From Peteryoungia aggregata LMG 23059 (GTDB lineage Bacteria; Pseudomonadota; Alphaproteobacteria; Rhizobiales; Rhizobiaceae): 64,000 nt of DNA. The position numbers were made by a program, and so were the translations under genes. The number at the start of each line of letters is the position of its first letter. Positions within the stretch are counted from its first letter, which is position 1. This document shows, in pieces, positions 12,423 through 24,386 of this stretch. The stretch spans positions 124,001 through 188,000 of the forward strand of contig NZ_JAUSUW010000004.1 of assembly GCF_030814435.1 (NCBI RefSeq). The letters are read 5' to 3'. The notes under the pieces are model-generated. The model was not told where the DNA came from. It was given only the letters and a program-made list of their open reading frames with translations, and made no database searches.

Positions 12423-12903
12423 GGCCTTTCGAAGCGGCAAAGCGCTTCAGGAAGGTCTTCACGATCAGCTTGTGGAACGGCGTGACGACGAGGATGTAGA
12501 TCCGGCCAAACAGATTGTGCCGATTGACGAGCGTCGTCAGCGACACGTGTTGGTGGCCGGCACCCTCCGGCTCGACCGTCACGATGATCCGGAAATCGAG
12601 ATGCTTGTCGTCGAAGCCGAGCAGGACGCGCTCACCATCATGATCAATCACCGGAAAGCCGCCGATCTTATTCTGACCGGTCAGTTCAAGCTCAGCCGAT
12701 TTCAATCCGAAGAGACCGACAATCCGATTGCGGATCTTGAGCAGGGCCCCGACCCAGCGCGGCGCGCGACCCATTAGATCCCTGGCGACCTCCATAGGAT
12801 CGAGATCGTTTCGATCAAGCCGGACGCAGTAGCTATCAGCCCAATCGGCTGAGGGAAGGTCGGGATGCGGAAGCGTCACACGCTGCTCGACGACAACACC
12901 CAT
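12403..12903 (-). CDS. DUF2867 family protein
   Basis: Encodes 166 residues from the ATG at 12903, with GGGGG just upstream. The open frame continues into the cytochrome gene but lacks a site. Family features are SADWADSYCVRLDR near the N-terminus, LLKIRNRIVGLFGLKS, GFDDKHLDFRIIV and the C-terminal FGRIYILVVTPFHKLIV. DUF2867 proteins have no assigned biochemical role. Seventeen bases after the cytochrome b561 gene, so the two are likely co-transcribed. Convergent overlap of 20 bases with the TraB-like gene. Confidence 0.85.
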   Translation of the reverse strand: MGVVVEQRVTLPHPDLPSADWADSYCVRLDRNDLDPMEVARDLMGRAPRWVGALLKIRNRIVGLFGLKSAELELTGQNKIGGFPVIDHDGERVLLGFDDKHLDFRIIVTVEPEGAGHQHVSLTTLVNRHNLFGRIYILVVTPFHKLIVKTFLKRFAASKGLSRRSA

Positions 12904-12920
12904 CCGGTCCCCCTTGGCGA

Positions 12921-13421
12921 TCACCCGCGCGTCATGCGCTTGGCGACCTGCGTCTTCCAGTAGAACTGATGTACCAGAAGCGCCAGAATGTGCACTGCGA
13001 TCAAAAGCCACATGAGGCTCTTCAGCGGGCCACCATGCACGAAACCCGCAGTCTCGTTGCCGAAGTAGTAGGCGCCGATGCCGCTAAGCGGGATCAGGAA
13101 GAAGAGCGCATAGAAGGTGCCATGCGCCAGCTTCGCAGCGAGTGCCAACATCGGCGGCTCTTCGGCCGGCGCGGGTGGCGCACCGCGCGTCAGCCGGACC
13201 GCGAGCCGGACAAGCCCGAGACAGATCACAGCGATCCCGACATAGGCATGGATATTGGCGAAGGTCAGGTCCTCAGGGGAAGGGACCTCCCCACGCTCAT
13301 AGGCTTCGGCCACCTCCTCCATCGCATCAGAGAAGATGAGATTGAACAGGATGAGCAAGGCCATCAGCCAGTGAAGGGCCTTCTGCGGGATGGAATAGGA
13401 GGCGGGCGCGACATGGGCCAT
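12921..13421 (-). CDS. Cytochrome b561
   Basis: Encodes 166 residues from the ATG at 13421 (AAAGG upstream). A four-helix inner-membrane b-type cytochrome. Histidines that can ligate two haems are H17 (KALHWLMALL), H58 (NIHAYVGI), H100 (LAHGTFYALF), H144 and H151 (AVHILALLVHQFYW). Helices are near 14-30, 55-75, 95-117 and 136-155. This class takes electrons from quinol; in E. coli CybB acts as a superoxide:ubiquinone oxidoreductase. The acidic loop after helix 1 is unusual in composition but not diagnostic. Likely an operon with the DUF2867 gene. Confidence 0.92.
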   Translation of the reverse strand: MAHVAPASYSIPQKALHWLMALLILFNLIFSDAMEEVAEAYERGEVPSPEDLTFANIHAYVGIAVICLGLVRLAVRLTRGAPPAPAEEPPMLALAAKLAHGTFYALFFLIPLSGIGAYYFGNETAGFVHGGPLKSLMWLLIAVHILALLVHQFYWKTQVAKRMTRG

Positions 13422-13549
13422 GGTCTTGCCTTTCGGGAGGAGCAATGGGAGGCACTGACCACGCATGATAAAGGCCGCCGCTTGAGGCACAAGCGACGGC
13501 CTTCAATCTTACCGAAATATAATAATTGACCTATGTCAGGTCAGCAGGC

Positions 13550-14956
13550 TCACATATGCAGCGGCTTGAAGAAGGTCGCGAGTGCGGCTTCCTTCACGGC
13601 TTCCGACATGGTCGGGTGCGCGTGGCAGGTGCGGCCGAGATCTTCCGACGAACCGCCGAACTCCATCAGCACGGCCGCTTCGTGGATCATCTCGCCGGCG
13701 CCGAGACCGATGATGTGCACGCCGAGAACACGATCGGTGTCCTTGTCGGCGAGAACCTTGACGAAACCGTCCGAGGCGAGCATCGCGCGGGCACGACCAT
13801 TGGCCGTGAACGGGAACTTGCCGACCTTATAGGATACGCCTGCAGCCTTCAGCTCTTCCTCGGTCTTGCCGACGGAAGCAACTTCCGGCTGGGTGTAGAC
13901 GACGCCCGGGATGACCTCGTAGTTAACGTGGCCATGCTGGCCGGCGAGGATTTCGGCAAGCGCCACGCCTTCGTCTTCCGCCTTGTGGGCCAGCATCGGG
14001 CCCTTGACCACATCGCCGATCGCAAAGATGCCGGCAACATTGGTGCGGTAGTGGCCGTCGATCTCGACGCGACCACGATTGTCGAGCGCAACGCCGGATT
14101 CTTCAAGGCCGAGACCAGCCGTGTAGGGCTTGCGGCCAGTGGCGACGAGCACCAAGTCGGCGTCGAGCGTCTGGGCTTCGCCGCCCTTGACCGGCTCGAA
14201 CGTGACCTTGGCGCCATCACCCGACTTGACCACACCGGTGACCTTGGCGCCAAGATTGAATTCCATGCCCTGCTTGGCAAGGATACGCTGGAACTGCTTG
14301 GAGACTTCGCCGTCCATACCGCCGAGGATCGTGTCGAGATATTCGACAACGGTGACCTTTGCGCCGAGGCGCGACCAGACCGAGCCGAGCTCGAGGCCGA
14401 TGACACCGCCGCCGACGACGATCATCTTGGCCGGAACCTTTTCAAGCGCGATACCGCCGGTCGAGGACACGATGATCTTCTCATCGATCTCGACCGCAAC
14501 GCCCGGAATGCCGGCGACGTCGGAGCCGGTGGCGATGACGATGTTTTTGGTCTCGAGAACCTGGACCTCACCCGCATCATTGGTGACCTGCACCTTGCCG
14601 GCGCCGAGGATCTTGCCCGTCCCCTGGATGCCGTCGATCTTGTTCTTCTTGAACAGGAAGGCGACGCCCTCGACGTTCGACTTCACGGTCGCGTCCTTGT
14701 GGGCCATCATCTTGGAAAGGTTCAGCGTCGGCGCGCCGACTTCGACACCGAGATCCGCCATGCCGTGGGCGGCCTGGTGGAAGACTTCCGACGCATGCAG
14801 CAGGGCCTTGGACGGAATGCAGCCGATGTTGAGGCAGGTGCCGCCATAGGTGGCGCGCTTTTCGACCACGGCAACCTTCATGCCGAGTTGGGCCGCCTTG
14901 ATGGCGCAGACATAGCCGCCGGGACCGGAGCCGATAACGATGACATCATAAGACAT
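13550..14956 (-). CDS. lpdA: Dihydrolipoyl dehydrogenase (E3)
   Basis: Encodes 468 residues from the ATG at 14956 (GAAGGAAG upstream). E3 reoxidises dihydrolipoamide on E2 and reduces NAD+. The FAD motif is VIGSGPGGYVCAIKAAQLG (7-25). The redox disulfide is CLNIGC (C41, C46). The NAD-binding motif VVGGGVIGLELGSVW and the C-terminal HAHPTMSEA catalytic His-Glu region are present. As the last gene behind mdh-sucCDAB it most likely serves the 2-oxoglutarate dehydrogenase complex; E3 for pyruvate dehydrogenase is usually encoded separately in these bacteria. Confidence 0.97.
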   Translation of the reverse strand: MSYDVIVIGSGPGGYVCAIKAAQLGMKVAVVEKRATYGGTCLNIGCIPSKALLHASEVFHQAAHGMADLGVEVGAPTLNLSKMMAHKDATVKSNVEGVAFLFKKNKIDGIQGTGKILGAGKVQVTNDAGEVQVLETKNIVIATGSDVAGIPGVAVEIDEKIIVSSTGGIALEKVPAKMIVVGGGVIGLELGSVWSRLGAKVTVVEYLDTILGGMDGEVSKQFQRILAKQGMEFNLGAKVTGVVKSGDGAKVTFEPVKGGEAQTLDADLVLVATGRKPYTAGLGLEESGVALDNRGRVEIDGHYRTNVAGIFAIGDVVKGPMLAHKAEDEGVALAEILAGQHGHVNYEVIPGVVYTQPEVASVGKTEEELKAAGVSYKVGKFPFTANGRARAMLASDGFVKVLADKDTDRVLGVHIIGLGAGEMIHEAAVLMEFGGSSEDLGRTCHAHPTMSEAVKEAALATFFKPLHM

Positions 14957-14981
14957 GGGGAGCTTCCTTCGTTTTCGACGG

Positions 14982-15731
14982 TTACCGACCGCCGCTGACA
15001 TTCAAGAGGGCACCCGTCACATAGGATGCCTGAGGCGAGAGGAGATAAAGAACGCTGTCGGCCACTTCGTCCGCCGTTCCGGGCCTTTGCATCGGAACAA
15101 CGGGCGCCAGATCGCGCGCCCTGTCCGGCAATCCGCCGGATGCGTGAATTTCGGTATCGATGATGCCGGGCCTGACAGCATTGACCCGGATACCCTCGGT
15201 CGCGACTTCGCGCGAGAGCCCGACAGTAAAGGTATCCACCGCAGCCTTGGCGGCGGCATAGTCGACATATTGTCCTGCACTGCCGATCACCGCGGCCATG
15301 GAGGAGATGTTGACGATCACACCTCCCTGCCCGCCATGTTTCGTCGACATGCGCTTCACCGCTTCCGTGGCACAGCGGATCTTGCCGATCACATTGACGG
15401 CGAACATGCGGTCGAGCCGCGCCCGGTCGAATTCCTCGACCCGCGCCGTGACGTCGACGACGCCGGCATTGTTGACGAGACCAAAGAGCGGTCCCAGCCG
15501 GTCAACGGCGGCGAAGATCGCGGCAATGCCCTCTTCGGTGGCGGTATCACCCTGGACGATTTCCGCACCGGCGCCGAGCGTCCGGCAGTCCGCGGCGACG
15601 GCCTCGGCAGCCGCCTTGTCCGAGCGATAGTTCACCAGCAGATCACAACCCTGCGCTGCAGCCTTGCGGCAGATGGCAGCACCGATGCCGCGGCTACCAC
15701 CGGTGACGAGAAGGAGAGGACGGCTACTCAT
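14982..15731 (-). CDS. SDR family NAD(P)-dependent oxidoreductase
   Basis: Encodes 249 residues starting at the ATG that overlaps the previous stop (ATGA, 4 bases), with AAGGG nine bases upstream. A classical short-chain dehydrogenase: TGGSRGIGAAI cofactor loop, NNAG motif, catalytic Ser in NISSMAAVIG, YAAAK with Tyr and Lys, and C-terminal LNVSGGR. The GGSRGIG sequence and following Arg suggest NADP(H). The substrate is unknown. It sits between a secreted protein and lpdA in the TCA run, 25 bases before lpdA. Confidence 0.92.
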   Translation of the reverse strand: MSSRPLLLVTGGSRGIGAAICRKAAAQGCDLLVNYRSDKAAAEAVAADCRTLGAGAEIVQGDTATEEGIAAIFAAVDRLGPLFGLVNNAGVVDVTARVEEFDRARLDRMFAVNVIGKIRCATEAVKRMSTKHGGQGGVIVNISSMAAVIGSAGQYVDYAAAKAAVDTFTVGLSREVATEGIRVNAVRPGIIDTEIHASGGLPDRARDLAPVVPMQRPGTADEVADSVLYLLSPQASYVTGALLNVSGGR

Positions 15732-16222
15732 GACGCGCATCCCTTGAACTCGAAGACATCCCAGGGGGCGCTTTCCATGCCCTTGCCGACGACCGACGAC
15801 AGGATGGCGGGGCCGAAGCCAGGCAGCAGAAGCGCGTCGGGTGCATCGGCCCCTTCCGGGGGCAAGAGATCGACATGGCCGGTCGCCTCGTCGATGCCGT
15901 AGACGATGCCCTTCCAGACGGTACAGGCGGCAATCGTCGCACCAGTCACGTCGCCGTCCGGGCAATTGTTCATCAGCATGCCGATGGGTCGCTCGATCTC
16001 GGGATCGTAGAGGACGTGGCCAGTAAGCTTGTACTTGCCGATCTCCGTGCGGAAGCCATGCGTCACAGGCGTGTTCTCGCCGCTGGCAGCAGCAAAGACA
16101 AGCTCGACTCCGGTTTCGGCTTCGCGGTAGGTGGCTTTTTCAATCCGGCAATCGGCAGCCGAAGCTGCGGGACAGAGCGCAAGCGCGGCAAGAAGAACGG
16201 CTGCTCCTGACGACGCGCCCAT
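15728..16222 (-). CDS. Hypothetical secreted protein
   Basis: Encodes 164 residues with a strong GAGGTGAGG site. The first 22 residues, ending AALALCPAASAADC, look like a Sec signal peptide cut after ASA. Four Cys in the mature part (C25, then in MNNCPDG, AACTVWKG and the C-terminal KGCAS) suggest two disulfides in the periplasm. I do not recognise the family. Overlaps the SDR gene by 4 bases and follows MAPEG by 8, so it is part of that transcription unit. Confidence 0.75.
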   Translation of the reverse strand: MGASSGAAVLLAALALCPAASAADCRIEKATYREAETGVELVFAAASGENTPVTHGFRTEIGKYKLTGHVLYDPEIERPIGMLMNNCPDGDVTGATIAACTVWKGIVYGIDEATGHVDLLPPEGADAPDALLLPGFGPAILSSVVGKGMESAPWDVFEFKGCAS

Positions 16223-16230
16223 GCCTCACC

Positions 16231-16644
16231 TCAAAACGCCAGCGCGAGAAACATCAGCCCAAGGCCGACCATCGACCCGGTCCAGACGACAGAGCGGATA
16301 TAGGGAACGCCCGCGAGATAGAGCGGGTAATAGACGATCCGCCCGACGAACCAGACGATCGCACCGGTCAACCCGAGACCCGCAGTCTCGCCCGTAAAGA
16401 GCAAGCCAGCGGCAAGTGCCACAAACGCGGGATAGGTCTCGCGAAAATTCGATGAGGCGCGGGCAGCACGGCCGGCGAGTTTGCTCGCCGGCTGCTTGTT
16501 ATCGTCACGCGGGCCGGCATTCCACTGCGTGCCCAACTCCTTGGTGGCGAGCATGCCCTGCGTGAGGACATGCGCAACCAGAAGGACCACGCTCCAGGCA
16601 AGGAGCGTGACGAGCAGAGAGGCGGAAGCAGATACCGGCTCCAT
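16231..16644 (-). CDS. MAPEG family membrane protein
   Basis: Encodes 137 residues with four membrane helices (about 8-30, 70-86, 90-108 and 117-136). The pattern NAGPRDDNKQP...GRAARASSNFRETYPAF fits the MAPEG family, which in eukaryotes includes glutathione transferases and leukotriene C4 synthase. The R..R..NF.E segment is the characteristic glutathione-binding-like motif, followed by GRIVYYPLYLAGVPYIRS. Bacterial members are mostly uncharacterised. Twelve bases after sucB, so it should be co-transcribed with it. Confidence 0.9.
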   Translation of the reverse strand: MEPVSASASLLVTLLAWSVVLLVAHVLTQGMLATKELGTQWNAGPRDDNKQPASKLAGRAARASSNFRETYPAFVALAAGLLFTGETAGLGLTGAIVWFVGRIVYYPLYLAGVPYIRSVVWTGSMVGLGLMFLALAF

Positions 16645-16656
16645 CGTGAGTTTTCC

Positions 16657-17886
16657 TTAGAGATCGAGAACCAGACGTTCCGGATCCTCAAGGCTTTCCT
16701 TGACGCGGACGAGGAAGGTGACGGCTTCCTTGCCGTCGACGATGCGGTGATCGTAGGAGAGCGCGAGATACATCATCGGACGGATGACGATCTGGCCGCC
16801 GACAACGACCGGACGCTCCTGGATCTTGTGCATGCCGAGGATACCCGACTGCGGCGCATTCAGGATCGGCGAAGACATCAGCGAGCCGTAGACGCCACCA
16901 TTCGAGATGGTGAAGGTGCCGCCCTGCATGTCGGCCATCGAGAGCTGACCGTCGCGCGCTGCCTTGCCGAGGCGACCGATGTCCTTCTCGATTTCGGCGA
17001 TCGACATCTGGTCGGCATCGCGCACGATCGGAACGACCAGGCCCTTGTCCGTGCCGACGGCAACGCCGATGTGGCAGTAGTTCTTGTAGATGATGTCGGT
17101 GCCGTCGATTTCGGCGTTGACGGCCGGCAGTTCCTTCAGCGCATGGGTCACGGCCTTGGTGAAGAAGCCCATGAAGCCGAGCTTCACGCCATGCTTCTTC
17201 TCGAAGATATCCTTGTAGCGGTTGCGCAGGTCCATGACAGCCTTCATGTCCACCTCGTTATAGGTGGTGAGCATGGCAGCGGTGTTCTGGGCATCCTTCA
17301 GGCGCTTGGCGATCGTCTGGCGCAGACGGGTCATCTTCACGCGCTCTTCACGCGATGCGTCGTCACCGGAAGACGCCGGACGCGGCGCAGCCGGGGTGGC
17401 AGCCGGTGCCGGAGCGGAGACGCCCTTGGCGATGGCGGCGATGACGTCGCCCTTCAGCACCTGGCCACGCTTGCCGGAACCATCGACATCAGCGGTCGAG
17501 ATGTTGTTGTCGGCAGCAAGCTTGGCAGCAGCCGGAGCAGCCGGCATGGCCGAGGGAGCAGCCGGAGCAGCGGCGGCCGGAGCAGGCGCAGCAGCAGGAG
17601 CCGGTGCTGCGGCAGGAGCCGGAGCGGCTGCACCGGCGGAGCCTGCAGCACCTTCAGCGATCTGGCCGAGCAGCGCGCCGAGACCGACGGTCTCGCCGTT
17701 CTGGGCGACGATTTCAGTCAGAACGCCCGAGACCGGCGACGGGACTTCGACGGTCACCTTGTCGGTTTCCAGTTCGACGAGGGGCTCGTCGGCCTTGACG
17801 GTGTCACCGACCTTCTTGAACCAGGTGCCAATAGTGGCTTCGCTGACGGATTCGCCGAGGGTGGGTACGCGGATTTCAGTGGCCAT
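16657..17886 (-). CDS. sucB: 2-Oxoglutarate dehydrogenase E2 (dihydrolipoyl succinyltransferase)
   Basis: Encodes 409 residues, the E2 core of the 2-oxoglutarate dehydrogenase complex, transferring succinyl from E1 to CoA. A single lipoyl domain (1-75) has lipoylated K43 in [14 protein letters not shown] long Ala/Pro linker (about 80-115) gives the swinging arm. An E3/E1-binding segment (about 115-150) and the acyltransferase domain (about 180-409) follow, with the catalytic motif [16 protein letters not shown] near the C-terminus. Follows sucA by 57 bases. Confidence 0.97.
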   Translation of the reverse strand: MATEIRVPTLGESVSEATIGTWFKKVGDTVKADEPLVELETDKVTVEVPSPVSGVLTEIVAQNGETVGLGALLGQIAEGAAGSAGAAAPAPAAAPAPAAAPAPAAAAPAAPSAMPAAPAAAKLAADNNISTADVDGSGKRGQVLKGDVIAAIAKGVSAPAPAATPAAPRPASSGDDASREERVKMTRLRQTIAKRLKDAQNTAAMLTTYNEVDMKAVMDLRNRYKDIFEKKHGVKLGFMGFFTKAVTHALKELPAVNAEIDGTDIIYKNYCHIGVAVGTDKGLVVPIVRDADQMSIAEIEKDIGRLGKAARDGQLSMADMQGGTFTISNGGVYGSLMSSPILNAPQSGILGMHKIQERPVVVGGQIVIRPMMYLALSYDHRIVDGKEAVTFLVRVKESLEDPERLVLDL

Positions 17887-17943
17887 GATCTCAATTCCGT
17901 TGATCAGAGAACGTTTCGGTCTGCGAGGGAAAGTCTGGGCGGA

Positions 17944-20940
17944 TCAACCGCCCAGAGCGTCCTCGAGGAAGGCTTCGAGCTGGGCGAGGTGCTTGGACAT
18001 CAGGCCCGTTGCCGGCGAGGCGGCAGCCGGACGACCGGTGTAGCGCACGCGCTGGTACTTGGCGTCGATATGGGCAAGGACCCATTCCAGATACGGATCG
18101 ATGAAGGACCAAGCGCCCATGTTCTTCGGCTCTTCCTGGCACCAGACCATCTCCGCATTGCGGAAGCGCGAGAGCTCGTTGATGAGCGCCTTGGCCGGGA
18201 ACGGGTAGAGCTGTTCGATGCGCAGCAGGTAGACATCGTCGATGCCACGCTTCTCGCGCTCTTCCAGAAGGTCGTAATAGACCTTGCCCGAGCACATGAC
18301 GACGCGACGGATCTTGGCATCCTTCTGCAGCTTGATCGGGCCGTCCTTGATGACTTCGGCATCGTCCCACAGCAGGCGGTGGAACGAGCTTTCGCCAGCC
18401 AGTTCGGCAAGGCTCGACGTTGCGCGCTTGTGGCGCAGCAAGGACTTCGGCGTCATCATGATCAGCGGCTTGCGGAAGTCACGCTTCATCTGACGGCGCA
18501 GGATGTGGAAGTAGTTCGACGGCGTCGTGACGTTTGCGACCTGCATGTTGTCTTCGGCGCACATCTGCAGCCAGCGCTCGAGGCGGGCAGACGAGTGTTC
18601 CGGACCCTGACCTTCGTAACCATGCGGCAGAAGGCAGACGAGGCCCGACATGCGCAGCCACTTGCGTTCGCCCGACGAGATGAACTGGTCGAAGACGACC
18701 TGCGCACCGTTGGCGAAGTCACCGAACTGGGCTTCCCAGAGGGTCAGCGCATTCGGACGGGCCAGCGAATAGCCGTATTCGAAGCCGAGCACGGCCTCTT
18801 CCGAAAGCATCGAGTTGATGACTTCGTAACGAGCCTGGTTCGGCGCGAGATTGGCGAGCGGGATGTAGCGGTCTTCGGTTTCCTGATCGTAGAGTACCGA
18901 ATGGCGCTGCGAGAAGGTGCCGCGTTCGCAATCCTGGCCGGACAGACGGATCTTGTGGCCGTCGAGGCAGAGCGAACCGAAGGCAAGCGCTTCGCCCATG
19001 GCCCAGTCGATGCCTTCGCCGGTCTCGATCATCTGCGCGCGGTTTTCCATGAAGCGCTGGATGGTGCGGTGTGCCTTGAAGCCTTCCGGAATGGTCGACA
19101 GCTTGCGGCCGATCTCCTTGAGCTGCTTCATCGGCACGGCGGTCTTGCCGCGACGCTGCTCGTCGGCATTATCAGCGGTCCTGAGACCCGACCATGCGCC
19201 ATCCAGCCAGTCAGCCTTGTTCGGCTTGTAGCTCTGGCCGGCTTCGAACTCCTGCTCGAGATGGGCGCGCCAGTCGGCCTTCATCTTCTCAAGTTCGCCC
19301 TCGGTGATCAGGCCTTCGGCGATCAGACGCTCGCCATAGATGTTGACCACAGTCTTGTGAGCGCGGATTTCCTTGTACATCTTCGGCTGGGTGAAGCTCG
19401 GCTCGTCGCCTTCGTTGTGACCGAAGCGGCGGTAGCAGAACATGTCGACGACGACAGGCTTGTGGAACTTCATCCGGTATTCGGTCGCGACCTTGGCCGC
19501 ATAGACGACGGCTTCCGGATCGTCACCATTGACGTGGAAGATCGGCGCTTCGATCATCTTGGCGACGTCGGACGGATAGGGCGACGAACGCGAGAAGGCC
19601 GGGTTCGTGGTGAAACCGATCTGGTTGTTGATGATGACGTGCAGCGTGCCGGCCACGCGATGACCGCGCAGGCCCGACAGGCCGAGAATTTCTGCCGTGA
19701 CACCCTGGCCGGCAAAGGCTGCATCACCATGCAGGAGAAGCGGCAGAACCTTGGCGCGCTCCTTGAGCGGGATGACGTCGCCTTCCCAGACCTTGGCGAG
19801 CTGGTCCTGCTTGGCGCGGGCCTTGCCCATGACGACAGGGTTGACGATTTCCAGATGCGACGGGTTAGCCGTCAGCGACAGGTGAACCTTGTTGCCGTCA
19901 AACTCGCGGTCGGAGGAAGCGCCGAGGTGGTACTTCACGTCACCGGAACCTTCGACTTCGTCAGGCTTGAAGGAACCGCCCTTGAATTCGTGGAAGACCG
20001 CGCGATGCGGCTTGTGCATGACGTTGGTCAGGACGTTCAGACGGCCGCGATGGGCCATGCCGAGAACAACCTGCTCGAGACCTTCCTGGCCGCCGCGCTT
20101 GATGATCTGCTCCAGCGCCGGGATCAGCGATTCACCGCCATCGAGGCCGAAGCGCTTGGTGCCCTTGTACTTGACGTCGATGAACTGCTCGAAGCCCTCG
20201 GCCTCGATCAGCTTCTGAAGGATGGCCTTCTTGCCGTTCGGCGTGAATTCAACGCCCTTGCCGGGGCCTTCGATGCGCTCCTGGATCCAGGCTTTTTCTT
20301 CCGGATTGGAGATGTGCATGAATTCGACGCCGAGCGTCGAGCAATAGGTGCGCTGCAAGATGTCGAGCATCTGCGGGATCGTGGCGTATTCCAGGCCCAG
20401 CACGTTGTCGATGAAGATCTTGCGGCTGTAATCGGCCTCGGTGAAACCGTAAGCCGTCGGCGAAAGCTCGTTGTAGTCATCAACCGGCGCTGCGAGACCG
20501 AGCGGATCGAGCTTGGCATGCAGGTGACCGCGCATGCGGTATGCACGGATCATCATGATGGCGCGGACGGAATCGCGCGTTGCCTGCAGGACTTCAGCTT
20601 CCGAAACAGACTTGCCAGTGGAAGCGGCGGTCGCTTCAGCCTTGGCCTGAACTTTCTTTTCGATGACCTTTTCGACCACGCCCCAATTGCCGTCGAGCGC
20701 GTTTACGAGATCGCCACCTTCAGCGATCGGCCAGTTCTTGCGCTGCCAGGAGGCGCCCTTGGCAGCCTTCTTGACGTCTGTCGGATTGTCGGCCAGCGCC
20801 TTGAAGAAGGCCCGCCACTCGTCGGAAACCGACGAGGGATCTTCCTCATAACGCGCGTAGAGCTGTTCGATATAGGCCGCGTTCTGTCCGTCGAGGAAGG
20901 ACGTGATCAGAAACTGCTCGTTGGCTTCTTGCCTACCCAT
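17944..20940 (-). CDS. sucA: 2-Oxoglutarate dehydrogenase E1
   Basis: Encodes 998 residues, thiamine-diphosphate-dependent E1 that decarboxylates 2-oxoglutarate and succinylates lipoyl-E2. Family landmarks: N-terminal FLDGQNAAYIEQLYARYEED, MAHRGRLNVLTNVM with HKPHRAVFHEFKG, the thiamine-binding GDAAFAGQGVTAE and NNQIGFTTNP, and the C-terminal transketolase-like half with LPHGYEGQGPEHSSARLERW. Length is near normal (about 930-1000). It is separated from sucD by 162 bases holding a large hairpin, so sucAB may be expressed at a different level from mdh-sucCD. Confidence 0.98.
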   Translation of the reverse strand: MGRQEANEQFLITSFLDGQNAAYIEQLYARYEEDPSSVSDEWRAFFKALADNPTDVKKAAKGASWQRKNWPIAEGGDLVNALDGNWGVVEKVIEKKVQAKAEATAASTGKSVSEAEVLQATRDSVRAIMMIRAYRMRGHLHAKLDPLGLAAPVDDYNELSPTAYGFTEADYSRKIFIDNVLGLEYATIPQMLDILQRTYCSTLGVEFMHISNPEEKAWIQERIEGPGKGVEFTPNGKKAILQKLIEAEGFEQFIDVKYKGTKRFGLDGGESLIPALEQIIKRGGQEGLEQVVLGMAHRGRLNVLTNVMHKPHRAVFHEFKGGSFKPDEVEGSGDVKYHLGASSDREFDGNKVHLSLTANPSHLEIVNPVVMGKARAKQDQLAKVWEGDVIPLKERAKVLPLLLHGDAAFAGQGVTAEILGLSGLRGHRVAGTLHVIINNQIGFTTNPAFSRSSPYPSDVAKMIEAPIFHVNGDDPEAVVYAAKVATEYRMKFHKPVVVDMFCYRRFGHNEGDEPSFTQPKMYKEIRAHKTVVNIYGERLIAEGLITEGELEKMKADWRAHLEQEFEAGQSYKPNKADWLDGAWSGLRTADNADEQRRGKTAVPMKQLKEIGRKLSTIPEGFKAHRTIQRFMENRAQMIETGEGIDWAMGEALAFGSLCLDGHKIRLSGQDCERGTFSQRHSVLYDQETEDRYIPLANLAPNQARYEVINSMLSEEAVLGFEYGYSLARPNALTLWEAQFGDFANGAQVVFDQFISSGERKWLRMSGLVCLLPHGYEGQGPEHSSARLERWLQMCAEDNMQVANVTTPSNYFHILRRQMKRDFRKPLIMMTPKSLLRHKRATSSLAELAGESSFHRLLWDDAEVIKDGPIKLQKDAKIRRVVMCSGKVYYDLLEEREKRGIDDVYLLRIEQLYPFPAKALINELSRFRNAEMVWCQEEPKNMGAWSFIDPYLEWVLAHIDAKYQRVRYTGRPAAASPATGLMSKHLAQLEAFLEDALGG

Positions 20941-21048
20941 TGTGCTTTGCGAACCTCTCGGCTCGCCTCCCGACTAGAATTGATGGCCGGATGCCCGACC
21001 TGCCGCTCGCGATCGCTTCAAACGCGAATCGTCTCAAATATGCGAAGT

Positions 21049-21084
21049 CCAGGCGAAGGATTGGCGGACCAACCCTTCGCCTGG
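21049..21084. terminator. Large hairpin between sucD and sucA
   Basis: CCAGGCGAAGG (21049-21059) pairs perfectly with CCTTCGCCTGG (21074-21084). Inside, TTGG (21061-21064) pairs with CCAA (21069-21072) around a CGGA tetraloop. On the minus strand (the coding direction) no T-run follows directly, so it need not be a full terminator; an attenuator, RNA-processing site or mRNA-protecting hairpin at the 3' end of sucD is equally possible. Confidence 0.55.
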
Positions 21085-21102
21085 CTTGATTTTCGTCAGG
21101 TC

Positions 21103-22005
21103 TCAGCCCTTGAGGACTTCGACCAGGGTCTTGCCCAGACGTGCCGGCGAAGGCGAAACCTTGATGCCGGCGGCTTCCATGGCTTCAATCTTCGATTCCG
21201 CATCGCCCTTGCCGCCGGAAACGACAGCGCCAGCGTGACCCATGGTACGGCCCTTCGGAGCTGTACGGCCTGCGATGAAGCCGGCCATCGGCTTCTTGCG
21301 GCCCTTCTTGGCTTCGTCGATCAGGAACTGGGCTGCATCTTCTTCAGCCGAGCCGCCGATTTCGCCGATCATGATGATCGAGGTCGTGGCAGGATCAGCC
21401 AGGAACATCTCCAGCACGTCGATGAATTCGGTGCCCTTGACCGGGTCGCCACCGATACCAACAGCGGTCGTCTGGCCGAGGCCTTCGTTCGAGGTCTGGA
21501 ACACCGCTTCATAGGTCAATGTTCCCGAGCGCGAGACGATACCGACCGAACCCTTGCGGAAGATCGAGCCCGGCATGATGCCGATCTTGCATTCTTCCGG
21601 CGTCAGGATGCCCGGGCAGTTGGGCCCAAGCAGGCGCGACTTCGACTTGTCGAGGCGAGCCTTGACCCGCACCATGTCCATGACCGGGATACCCTCGGTG
21701 ATGCAGGTGATGAACGGGATCTCGGCGTCGATCGCCTCGATGATGGCGTCGGCAGCGCCTGCCGGCGGAACGTAGATGACGGACGCGTCAGCGCCGGTCT
21801 TTTCCTTGGCTTCTGCAACCGTCGCGAAGATCGGCAGGCTTTCACCCTTGGAGCCGGTCCAGTTTTCGCCACCCTTCTTCGGATGGATACCGCCGACCAT
21901 CTGCGTACCGTAATAGGCGAGCGCCTGTTCGGTGTGGAAGGTGCCGGTCTTGCCGGTCAGGCCCTGAACGAGGACCTTGGTGTTCTTGTTTACAAGAATA
22001 GACAT
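21103..22005 (-). CDS. sucD: Succinyl-CoA synthetase alpha subunit
   Basis: Encodes 300 residues. Succinyl-CoA synthetase converts succinyl-CoA to succinate with formation of ATP or GTP. The CoA-binding domain starts with [18 protein letters not shown]. The phosphorylated His is H257 in [32 protein letters not shown] is the typical central motif. 18 bases after sucC, so tightly coupled. Confidence 0.98.
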   Translation of the reverse strand: MSILVNKNTKVLVQGLTGKTGTFHTEQALAYYGTQMVGGIHPKKGGENWTGSKGESLPIFATVAEAKEKTGADASVIYVPPAGAADAIIEAIDAEIPFITCITEGIPVMDMVRVKARLDKSKSRLLGPNCPGILTPEECKIGIMPGSIFRKGSVGIVSRSGTLTYEAVFQTSNEGLGQTTAVGIGGDPVKGTEFIDVLEMFLADPATTSIIMIGEIGGSAEEDAAQFLIDEAKKGRKKPMAGFIAGRTAPKGRTMGHAGAVVSGGKGDAESKIEAMEAAGIKVSPSPARLGKTLVEVLKG

Positions 22006-22023
22006 CAGATAGGTCCCTTGAGA

Positions 22024-23217
<1,194 letters not shown>

Positions 23218-23262
23218 TGTCGTGTCCCTGTTCTGGGCCGCCCGATGATAGGGCTATGGCAA

Positions 23263-24386
<1,124 letters not shown>

